A stretch of DNA of 64,000 nucleotides from Cheilinus undulatus (lineage: Eukaryota; Chordata; Actinopteri; Labriformes; Labridae): positions 31,127,855 through 31,191,854 of the forward strand of contig NC_054867.1 of the NCBI RefSeq assembly GCF_018320785.1. Direction: 5' to 3'. The notes under the pieces are model-generated. The model was given only the letters and a program-made list of their open reading frames with translations, was not told the origin of the DNA and searched no databases. A program made the translations under genes and the position numbers. Positions 24,968 through 36,500 of the stretch are shown piece by piece. How positions within the stretch are numbered: position 1 is the first letter of the stretch; every line of letters begins with the position of its first letter.

Positions 24968-25152
24968 GCTACATTTTTTGCACCTACTGCAATTTTCACT
25001 TCTTTCTCATTTTGAATATTCATGTCAGGTATTGGCTAATCTTAATGAGGTTAAGTAACAGTGGCTGAAAGCTGCACTCTGAACCAGGAAGTGATTGTAC
25101 ATGGTGATCTGCACACCATAGGTCCTCCTCAAAGTCCAGGATTCTTCCTCTG
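24968..25152. repeat. Diverged local duplication, unit 2
   Basis: This is the second copy of the block at 24545-24735. It is near-identical over the central ~60 bp and more diverged at the edges, and it ends at CTTCCTCTG. Confidence 0.75.
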
Positions 25153-27833
25153 TAGGAAGGATCCTTCAGAGTCGCTCCTACTGAAGTGAGACAAAAGTCC
25201 TCTCAGGCAATTGTTAAACACACATTCAGCCTCCTGAAAAATAATTTTAAAAAACTGTCTGATTTTGTTAACCTACTAGATTAGGTTAGAATTTAATCTA
25301 TTTTTTTCTTTTTATAAACTGTTAATTTTTAAAAGAACATAAAAAGCAAACTGTGTACTCTAATTTTGGATTTGGCTATGGAAATGCTTAAAATGTTAAC
25401 AGTAAGTGCAAAATTCCATATTTTTTTCACAACAGTGAATGTATTCAGCCTTAGAGTAAATAAAAAAGTTTGATTTTGTAAGTTTTACTACAAGACTGAC
25501 ATTTCCGTTGGTCAGCAGGTTGCTTATTTTCATGTATTTCGTTTTGCATTTATTTTTCATAACTCTGTGTAGCAACATACATTTTACCAATCCAAAGGAT
25601 TCTGGGGGTTTTGTACATGCCTTTTGAGATTTATTTGCTAAACTTTAGAAGTCAAAATTTCTTTTCCTGGATGAATAAGTTCAAATGAAGCTTAGAATAA
25701 GTCCAAGCAGGAAGATGGTTTCACTTCTATTTATTAATAATCACTCACTCAAGTGTCTCCCTCTCCCAGCTCTGTTTCCTGCTCTGATGCTTTGACAAAA
25801 AAATAAAACAAAGCAAGAACAATAATTTGATTTTTGCCTCTCCAATGAACAGTCAGTTGAACTAATTTTTAAATTGTATAAAAATATCCAACAGATAAAT
25901 GGTTGATCTGTTCCTCTGTACTCTCTGCATTAAGATAAATATTTAATCATTTTAAATAAATAAATTTGTGTTTTTATTTCATTTTTAAAACCAAACATCT
26001 CTAACAGCATCATTCCTCTTTGATATTCCTAATATCAGTATTTCTTTAGATCTGCAAGTTATTTGCAAAACTTAACAAAACTGTGTGAGAAACAACAAAG
26101 AGAGCAATGTGACAGTGACAGGAAAATAAAGTGTAATTGTGAAACAGCGTATATGATGTACTATAATTATTTACCACTTAAGGGGGAATCTCATGGCCAT
26201 CACAGCAGGGTTTAGCTGTAATTAAAACCAGAGGACAGTTGTAGTTGCATGCCAGGAGAGAGAGGCAGAGAGAAACACAGCCCAGCTGGAGGATTTACTG
26301 TACGCATGTTCCTTCATTCAGTGCAGCTTCTCTGAATATTAACAGCTCTCCCCAGAAGCAAGAACACATTACAGCTGAGACTCAATATTGATTTAGTCCA
26401 CTTTTACACATATTCCATGTACCTTATCCCTACAATCACTGCAATCATGGGTAAAAGTCAGTGCTCATGATCTGTTTGTGTATCATAACATTAATGCTGA
26501 TAAGGCCCCAGCAGGGTGTGTGGAGACTGCAGGACTTAGTTTAAATCTCCACATGTTGGTAAGCTCCCTGCTTAGGTGTCCTTGACCAAGACTTGCATCT
26601 CTACCTAACCTCGCCTCAAAGTCTGTTATTAAACCTGATCCTGACCTCTGACTGAACAAGTATGAGGACAAAAAGGCCAATTTCATACCTGTAAATCACT
26701 TCGGCCTCATGACAGAAAAGCCTGCCTGCAGGTTTACAGAAGAAGTTCTGCAGAAACAGACAAATATGACACTGACTTTGAATGACCTGGTCAACACTGG
26801 GTTTTTTCCTCCCACATCCTCGACAGCTCAGTCGATAGGATGACTGCACCTATTCCATGCTCTTCTGGGAGGAAGGATGTGGGATCAGCTTTTTAGTTGT
26901 CTCCCTGGCGACTTCATGTGCTAATACTGCTGTCATGTCCTGGGGAGAGAGAAGACTAATTACTGACTGCACAGTCTTCCTGCCAGTCCCCCTCGGAGAG
27001 CCCTGCACTGTTAATTGGACTACATTTCCGAAGGGAGCTGAACTGTAGATGAGACTGACCTTTACCTCCTGTAAACAGTGTTATGAAGCAAAATAATCTG
27101 TTTATTTCATATTTCCTCTTTTAATGTACATCTGTAACTACTCAACACTGCCATTTATAAAACCCCCATTTAATCTGTGTTGTTTATTTTTAAGATTATT
27201 TGTAGACTTTATGTCTTTATCTAGAATTATCAAAGCTAGCCAAAGACAGACAGGGAATATGTGGAGAAAACGGGTGAAGGGTACACCAAACAGTATCAAA
27301 CAGTAAACAGTAGGGACATTAAGGTACTTGTCCACAGAGTGTGCTAAAATCCACACAAAGTAAAAGTTCAGCACTTCTGCATTCAAGTAAATATATTATG
27401 GTGCACACTGACATGTTTTATGACAATATAATTTTGATTTGAAACCAGGATGTCTGACTACAAGGCCACACTACGCTTAAACCCATCCAAACAAAATACG
27501 GATGATGTTGAAAGTTTTAACATCACTGTTACTTCTGCCAGTACAAGAGTTTTTTTTGTCATGAATTCCTGATTAAGTCCCTCTTCTAGGATCAAGGTAA
27601 TCTTGATTTTTGTGGGGTTAAGTCAATCCAGTCTTACTCAAAAGTTTTGGACAGCTTTAACTAGATTTTTCCACATAAAAAGGGCTGGATTACCTGATCC
27701 ATCCTATTTATATTCCTTTTTCAACTCAATCTGATCTGTGTAATCCAAGATTACTCTTAAGTAAGTAGACAGAGTAAATAGTATTTGTGATCAATCTGAG
27801 TTGAAAAAGTGGTTATCCAGTCCTTTAGAATTC

Positions 27834-28330
27834 AGTTCAATTCAACAACTTTATTAATCCCTCAAGGGGCAATTGGTTCAGAGCAGCTTGCACATAAAAA
27901 CATAGATAAAACACAGTGACAGACTGCAACAGTAAGTGTAAGCTAAAATACACAATAAGAGCTAAAAAAGTGAATACTGATATAACTTAGGCTTAAAAGG
28001 GACTTGCAGGGTAAAAGACTGAAAGAGATATACATAAGATCCTAACGAGCATTCAATAATCTGATTGCACACGGAATAAATGATTTTAAATGGCGGGTAG
28101 TTCTACACACAGGTAAAACAATGATGTCCTGATGGCAATAAAGAAAATTCACCGATAAGTACATGATCAGGAGAAACCAGAATACACTCAGCCTTATTAA
28201 GGATCTGCTGGTTACAAAAGGAATTTAAATCTCTCTGTTTAACACCAATGATTTTAGAACAGACTTTAACAATACTGTTCAGACTGTTTCTGTCCTTCAC
28301 CGATAGACTGTGAAACCAGCAGATGAAAGA
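27834..28330 (-). pseudogene. LINE (L2/Maui-like) RT C-terminus and 3' end
   Basis: On the minus strand, 28300-28106 reads NSLNSIVKVCSKIIGV, then LNSFCNQQILNKAECILV and GEFSLLPSGHH. One frameshift later comes CRTTRHLKSFIPCAIRLLNA and a stop. This is the typical C-terminus of fish L2-type LINE polyproteins. The 3' tail reaches the TTTATTAATCCCTCAAGGGG motif near 27852. The upstream RT and endonuclease are missing and the frameshift disables the piece. Confidence 0.8.
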
Positions 28331-28849
28331 AAAACAAAGAAGACTCTCAATAAAAGACTGATAATGACAGGAATGATAAGTTCTCTATTGCCCCTTTTAG
28401 ACAATAGTCTCAGTGTTTGGATGTAGAGGTTTTCTGGGAAAAGACAATCCATGACAGACATGAAACCTTCCATACATTTATTTTACATAGTTTTCCCATG
28501 ACAGTGAGCAGATGACCCTGGAGGTCCACTGGCTATTTTGCCATTTTGTTAATTTTCTTTTGACAAAATGAACCACTCAGAAAATGTATACCATGCTCAT
28601 GTTTAGTAAAATCATTTTCGGCACCACCTCAAATTCATAAAATGAAAACTATATATATATTTAAGTTTAATTTACTGTATTACATATAGGCCCCCCAAAA
28701 AACACAATTCCCCGCAAAAATTGATTTTTAAAACTTATTTAAAACAATATATTGTCATTTTTAAAAAGAAGTTACAACATGCTGAAATTATGAAAAAATA
28801 CCAATGCCTGTCCTGTACAGCATGGTCCACTGTCCCTTATGTGTAACAT

Positions 28850-29108
28850 TAATTACCTCTACCAAGAAGGTTATGTGATCGGCAGAGTTTGTTAGTTTGT
28901 AGTTTGTTTGTTAGCAACACAACTCAAAAAGTTATGGACGGATTTTGATGACATTTTCAGGAAATGGCAGAGATGGCATAAGGAAGAACTGATCAGATTT
29001 TGGGAGTGATCCGTATCACCGACTGGATCCAGTAATTTTCTGAAGGATTCTTTACTATTGGGAGATAGGGCTAATGGCGGAGGTCTGCACTCTCCGAGTG
29101 CTTTTCTA
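28850..29108. repeat. Common teleost dispersed repeat
   Basis: The recognisable blocks are ACCTCTACCAAGAAGGTTAT, CAAAAAGTTATGGACGGATT, GGGAGTGATCCGTATCACCG and GGCGGAGGTCTGCACTCTCC followed by GAGTGCTTTTCTAG. I know this repeat as frequent in fish genomes but cannot name its class. Confidence 0.6.
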
Positions 29109-30142
29109 GTTTTTATATCAAATTAAAATGATCATATTTTCTGTTTTACTTGGTCTATTGACATCAAACAAAAACTGAAAGAAAGCTTGAAGATCATGCT
29201 TTTCACAAGAAATGATTGCAATGCAAATGTGGCTTGGTTTTCATGCTGTCATGTGACAAAAATAGCACATGATGAACTCCTGCGTGATCGTGGACCCCTA
29301 AAAGTTAAAGCAGGCCTATAATCTCAAGATAACACAAGTAACACTGAGATCAAGAAAATGGGTTTACTCCCTATCACAGCAAACTGAGTAAAATAAAATG
29401 TATGGATTCCCACATATCCCACCAGGGCTTCCATATAAGATTGTCAAACTGCTAAAGAAAGAAGAAATGCAGCAGAAAAAACAAATGATTTTCCACTGAA
29501 GGAGAAAACATCTTGTAATGTTACATTTATGTATCTTGAAGTTATGTCCGAGTTCAGTCTTGCCATCAGTAAAGCTTAGAGTTTATTTAAGATTGCTGTA
29601 TTGAGCCTTTGTTTTGGGCACACGGCAGATGAGGACATTTATGTCTCTGAATGTTGACTACACTGATCATCCCTGCTGGATATTTCACAGTCAGCTGTGA
29701 GTGATATCGTCCAACATCAGCGCTTTACTTCATACATGGTCTACAGAATGAATGGGCATAAACTCCAACAGAAACACTTTAAAATCTTTTGGAAAGCCTT
29801 CCAAGAAGAGTGGTGGGCGAACTCTATATCAAAGTACCTGTATTTGAATACTGTGTAATTACACTCCCTGTAATGGTCATGGTGTAATGGTCAGGCAGCC
29901 GAATATTTTTGTCCATATAGTGTCTAATACTCTCACATTTTTGGTGCAGTTATGAAAAATTTGATTGCATGTCCTTGGAGCAGATGGTTCTTTGAAGGTT
30001 AAATTAATCGCTGGAGGTGGTCAGAAATCTTCCTCCATAACCTAGCCTAGCTAAGCACTGCTGCTCCTTTAATTAACCATCTGACACAGATCACAAACAT
30101 CTGGATGATAAAGTTTAACCAACAAAAAGCAAAAAACAAACT

Positions 30143-30163
30143 TTTATTCAAGAAAAGTTTATT
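30143..30163 (-). terminator. acy1: Candidate acy1 polyadenylation signals
   Basis: Two minus-strand AATAAA hexamers (TTTATT at 30143-30148 and 30158-30163) lie about 440 bp after the acy1 stop codon. They are the first canonical signals downstream. Cleavage would fall near 30120-30140. Confidence 0.45.
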
Positions 30164-30598
30164 AATTAAAGCTATATTTGTGGAATCATAGTTAAAATCA
30201 AGCACATCTAAAAAAGCAATGCAGTTAAAGTTGATTGATTATCAATCAAAGTCCTACACACATTATAGTAGGTAGATTTTTCCACACAAATTAGAAATAT
30301 TGTTTTCACAATAGATATCTCTTTAATACTGCACACACTCGCGCCCACTCATCCAACAATACTTACATACAGTAAGTGTGTTGTTAAAAAAAAGCTGAAG
30401 TACTACTTGGTAATAAAACCTTACTGTGCCTTTATCCTGAGAATCAAGAGAGAAAATTAGTCCTATCAAAGGCTTAGTGCTCAGTTTTGGCTTATGATAT
30501 ATATGTCATTATTCTTTGGTAATCTCTGCAAATATTTCAAGTGAAATAATGTCATCAATAAAAAGCATTGTAGGAGAGGATTAAAGATGAAGACTTCT

Positions 30599-33500
30599 CT
30601 AAGCCTCATTGGGACAGGCAGGAACACTAGCGAGAGCTGGGATGAGCCTCTCGAACACGCTGATTCCTTTCAGGAAGACTTGCTCATTCAGAAACTCGTT
30701 GTGATCATGCAGCAAGATCGGCGTGCGGTTCATAGGGGAAAAGCCGATAGCAGGGATGCCAACCTGGAATGAAAACAGAACAAAGTTATGTTCTCAAACA
30801 GAACTGAGAAAACGGGGTACCTTTCACGAAATGACAGATGTCACAACATAAAAAAAAGGAGTCCTTCATTTCCAAATTTCACATCCAGTTCTCACACTCA
30901 CAGCTCGGATAAAACGGCTGTCAGTTGCAGCTGGAAATATCTCCTTTTCCAGAGTCATATTCCTGTAGTGGAGAAAAACACACAGAGACTTAGTTTCCAT
31001 AACAGAAGAAAGAAACTCAGCCTTTCCTGAAATTCTGACACACGTAACATAAGGAAGGCCAGACAATGCTGTTCTTTATACACATGAGAAAAAAGGATTG
31101 TGGGAGCTGTGTGAATATTTGCAGCTAAGGTGTGAAAACTGATGAGTGAATGTATTAGAATGTTTCAGCAAGAACTGTTCAAAAATGTTTTATGATCCTC
31201 TAAAAAAAAGAAAATGAGACATTTTTGCTTATCCTTTCTTAGAAAAGTTCCTGTTGTGCAGACAGTAAAATGACTCAGCAAAGCTTAACGGAGTACACAC
31301 ACAGACTTGAGGCCAGATATATTGTAGGCTTCACACATTAGCTTCAACAGAAAATTATATTTTGAATTATTAACATATCTGGCGCCTAACTGCTTGTAAT
31401 TTTGTTCCTGCTTTTGTGTTTGAACGGAGGCTGAGGAGACACAGGTTGTGTATAAGTGTGTAGATTATCTCACATTGCTTTGCAGGCTGTGCTGAAAGCG
31501 TTCCACCAAGGATCATCTTCCTCAGTTGAAGTCACGTTCTGGTTCATATGTTTCTGCAACGGATGGCAGCTTATTCAGTTTAGATTAATTCAACCAGGAA
31601 AACCTCACTGAGATTAAAGACCTAATTTACAAGAGTATATTGGCCAAGAGAGGAAGCATGCTTGATAAAGTTATAGAAATAAAACACAAAAGAAATGCAA
31701 ACATGGATCAACTAATCCAGGGTGTCAGAGCAGGAAGTCATCAGTCAAAAATGCCAACCAACTTTGTCTACTTTTGTTAAACTCAGTTTTTGATTCAGTG
31801 TCAGCAACTGGTACAATTCTATTCACAATTTTTCATCTTAAAAAAGATGAATTTAAGTCTGGACAAACATAAATACAGAAAAAGAAGGAAAAAGGGAGGT
31901 GTTACTTGTATTCATTTGTATATGTTTCAATTGTGACATATGGCTGAGTTGGGAAGGGGAAAAGGGTACAGCTTTAGAAGTTTTAGTTTAAAGTACACAA
32001 GCATACTTAGATCATCCCACTGCATTGGTATGAGATCAGTAAATTTCCATCTAGTAAAAAACATTTCTTTTGAAGTCTTAGGGCATATCCTATTTTTCCA
32101 TGTGTTGAAATTAAGTTAAATTTAAAAGATTAACAACATTTTAAATCATCTGGAATGCATCCTTTTCTTATTATGGTATTATGCCCATCATTTCTGATAA
32201 AAACACCATCTGAACTTGTGATTACATCCAATCAATGTGCTTGTGGCATATATTAAATACCCTCTACTGGTGCTGAAAATGTAATTGAATCTTCCTCTTT
32301 TGCTCTTTTGGAGAGGCACAATATCCATTTTAGAACGTCGGAATATTTCAGTATTGTGGTTGTTTTTTACAGTTTATTTTTTATTCTGACATTACTGATC
32401 TCTTACTTTTTCTCTTCCTACTCCTTTATTTTTTTATTTTTGGCCTTTTTGCCTTTATTAGATAGGACAGTGGATAGAGTCGGAAACAGGGAAGAGAGCG
32501 GGGAGATACATGCAGGAAATAGTGCCACGGGCCGGAATCGAACGTGGGTTGCCTGCGACACGGCGCGCCCTTCTCTTCCTACTCCTGTGTGCTTTCTGTG
32601 TTTGCACATATCATAGCAGTGTCATGCCCTTATATGGGCATGAAAGGGGCGTGTCTCTAGGCTAATAAGGAGAAATGTGCACATGCTTCAAGCTTAGGAG
32701 CACCAGGCATGTTTGTAAAAGATATTTTTTGTGTCCTTCCATCAATACCTGGTGGCTACATAAAATGTGGGTATGGTTGCCAAACTGTGTACTGCAGTTT
32801 CTCCAACATTTATTTGACCATGCCCATTTTAGCAACAATATTCAGTGTCTGAAAGAATGCCATCATTACTTTCGCTTAAACTCCCTTCATGTATTTGAGC
32901 TGGTTACAAGATGTGCTTCAGTTCATATTTCTTTACATTTCTCTTCTGGTACATCCTTAGTAACTTCAGTTTCTCCATTTCCCTTTTGTATAAAAACAGT
33001 GTTATTCAAAGTCATGCTGGTATGATAAAATTGGCAGATGATTATCTTGACCCCTATTGACTGTTTGTGTGTCTATCAGAATCTTAACCAGAGTGGGCTC
33101 TGGAAACTCTATTGTATTCCTTCACTGTACAAAATTTAAAGAGAGGGTGTAAAATCTTTATAGAGCTTGTATCATTTAATGCTAAACTTTTTCAGGTTAT
33201 CCACTTTAATTGTAATCTAATATTGAAAATATTTAGAGACAAGCTGTGTAAGAACTACACAAAATTTCTTGCAGCAGATTCCAGGCTGCAGGAGCAGCGT
33301 ACCTGAAACTCCTTTAACCCATTTCATGATGCTCTTTGGGAACAGATAGTAAAAGTAAGTCTTGTAACTGAGTCAGAATGAAGACTGTGGCGTTCAACAT
33401 TTTTCACAAGTATTAGGGAAGCAGTTGAATATACCCTTCTGGTTAAGAATATGCCACTGATTTTGTCTACATGTGGTAAATGAAGGCCAGCCAACTCAAA

Positions 33501-36500
33501 CAGGAAAGGACGCGTTAGGGTCTTTAGATTACTAATGCTCCATTATATACAGTATTGAAAGACATGTGCATAAATAAACCACCCCCATAGTGGCTCAGAG
33601 GCACAAAAGTGGCAGCAACAAGATAAAAATGACTTATTTCTGAAATATAAAATTCAGCTGCAACTTTTACTTCAATACAAGTTGCTAAGTGTGAAGTTTA
33701 AAAGACAATGAATAATCAATTAGGAATCCAAGGTATTCATTATAATATAACACTGAATCACTTCGCCCTGAGACGTGATAATACAGTGAATCTAAGCTCT
33801 TCAATAAAACAAGGACAAACCAATTTCACTTTTTTAATCTTAGTATGTTGATGGACTGACCTGAGCAAATTTGTATGTGACATCCTCTCCTGCTTCTTTA
33901 CACCACTCTTTGATCTGCCTTTCAAAGTCCTGGGAGAAATTATGACAATTAGAAGGTTAAACATCGAGCCAGTGGTCATTCAACACCTGACGTCTTCATG
34001 TGAATAAGATGTCTGCAGGACTTCAGGTCACACTCATGAAAGCACTCTACAGAAACACATTTCATTTCTACTGACATGTATGTTCACATACCTGTAAATT
34101 TACTGTAGGTGGTATTCTGAGGTCAAAGCTCACGTCCATTTCGGCTGGGATGACGTTGTAGGCCACGCCTCCTTTGACCATTGTCATATTCACTGTGGTG
34201 ACATCACCTAGTGTGAAGCACTCACTGGTATTTAGCCTGAGAACAATAATAGCAGTCATGAAATCACTGTCTTTACACTAACAGAGCCTAAAATAGAACA
34301 CCAAAAATAAACTTCAAAGAAATTGACAGCATCTCTTCCTCCTGTTACAAAAGAACTAATTAGCAAGTCACTGTTTCCTCTCATATTTATTCCTGTCTCT
34401 GAGACACAAACACAAATAAGGGATGACCTAGCATTTCCCTTTAAAGACTAGGGGCCAAATTCATTATATTTCCTATTAATTCCCTTGAAATCTTCCTGTT
34501 AAGTATGTTGTTGTGCTCTGGATAGAGTGAGTACAGAGAGCTGTTGCATAACCAAAACTTTGTTTAGATTTAATTTAGTCATCTTGAGGTTGTGCTATTC
34601 AAGAAACATTTCTCAAAATGTATATCTAAATGCACAATAATTCACATTCTGAATACAGGAGATATTGAATATGTTCTAACCAAACCATTCATCATGTAAA
34701 CATTTTAAAAAAGGAAAGAAAAAAGGAGTCAAGTCAAACTACCTATGGGTTTGTTGTTCCCAGCTCTGCGTTTACACTAACGGGACTGTGCTTCCTTTAG
34801 CCTTAGTGTTGCTCAGAGGCTTAACTACATTTCATACATGACTTTTTTGTGTGAACCCTTCCCTCTCCAACTGTTAGCCCTGCATGTGGGGGAAAAGAAA
34901 CAGCAATGCGACACAGAGGCATAATAGTTGCATTTTGTACCATTTAAGGAGACCCACACATCTCCTGGACCTGTTTTTCTTACAGAAAATACATTGTTTG
35001 GTCTGAAACACTTAAAAGAAATTAGAGTGAGAGTGAGAGAGTAATTAGAGCTGAATCATCTGAGCTGATGGAGATCCATCCTTGGTTGTAGCACTGAGGG
35101 AAGGGTGGAGTAGGAAGGGGAGTGCTGAGATTTGTTTTGGGTAAAGGGACTGGAGCAAAAGTGTGACATCCACTGAACATCTACTCTGAAACTTTAATAT
35201 TACACATATTAAAATCCCAATTGAAAGCTTCTGACTCGATTATGTTTACGTAAAAACAGCCTTTTTTCAGGCAGTAGTCATTCACTTCATGTTAGTGTCT
35301 TTATTCTGTTAAACAGGCTTTACACAGGTGCCAGATTATTGCTGAACAGGTGAAGCAAATGAAACAGGACTTTTCAAATTCCAAAGCTTTCAACAAGAAT
35401 TCTGCATCTTCGCTTCACATATCATTAACTAGCCATTAACACACTAACAGATCCTTTAGAGCAACTCTTGCTTTGATGAAGTTAAAATGTATATTTAAAA
35501 TGCCTTCTTCTGTGCCAACTCTATGCTGTTGTTTAATGTGTCCACACTGTACTGGAAGGCCAAACAGAAAAGACAGATAAATAAAAAGATCCCAGAAATG
35601 ATATGATTTAATATGTAGAGAGCAATTTGAACAATGGCATAATCACAGAGATGGAGAGAGTTTATTTGGAGGGATCAAATGGGGTACTTCATTACACGCT
35701 TAATTAGAAAGTTAAAAGATTGATGTTCAACAGCCATGCTGGTGATGATCCAACCACACTAAACCAAAGCACACACACGTTTTCTAGAATTGCATTAAAT
35801 TCAGTGTTCTGGGATGGTGTACATTATGTTATGAAATCCCTTCACTGTGTCTTGCTTATACCTGGGAATTTTACTACTGGCCTCCTGCATGAGGCAAATA
35901 CTAGGTCAAAATTCTCCTTGTAGCGGTGCACTCATATAGATGTCATATAGAGACTGTTGTCCTAGAAGTGGGTAGCTCAGATCAGGCCTCTACTCTATCC
36001 ACTTTCCTGTCTCTTAAATAAAGGCATAAAACCCGAATATAAACATATAGAACAGTTTAAAAAAGGGATTCTCCTTGCAGTTGTCAAGAATGCCAGCTCA
36101 ACAAACTAGCTAAAGACACACACTAAACCAGAACCAATGACTTTCAATCAATGCCAATATTCTCATGATAGAGACTCTAACCTATTGGGTGAGAAATAGA
36201 GAAAGAAAGATTGAATATTTTGCAAAAGGCTTAGGAAAATGATAACATACAATGTAATCCTCATCAACCAAACAGGCTTAGTTTAAGTGTGGCATCTTGC
36301 ATTTGCTTGCTTGTTTTGTCCTTTTATATATTCTACTAATCCTACTTCTTGATTAGAATTAAATGTTTGATAACTGCTAGGGTTTTCTTTTAGTATATTC
36401 CATTGCAGTGTCAAAACTACCATAGAAGAACATTTTTAAAAGACGGTATCATAGTATCATTTTTTTACAACTGGATGAAAAGCAGTAAAGAGGGGAACTT

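Larger units (their letters stand above)
21201..30598. other. Intergenic spacer between cacna2d2 promoter and acy1 3' end
   Basis: I found no gene in these 9.4 kb. The spacer contains a TTAA-flanked MITE (21390-22111), three related pieces of one repeat (22265-22345, 24545-24835, 24968-25152), a SINE (24098-24262), a LINE 3' end (27834-28330), a common teleost repeat (28850-29108) and a Tc1-terminus-like scrap near 29905-29930. The acy1 3'UTR probably extends left from 30598 to about 30130. The rest is AT-rich sequence where I see nothing. Confidence 0.7.

Noticed and set aside
32308-32616. 102-codon plus-strand frame with hydrophobic stretch in an acy1 intron
   Set aside because: Its hydrophobic part comes from a T-rich tract and the rest crosses the SINE; it is not a gene.
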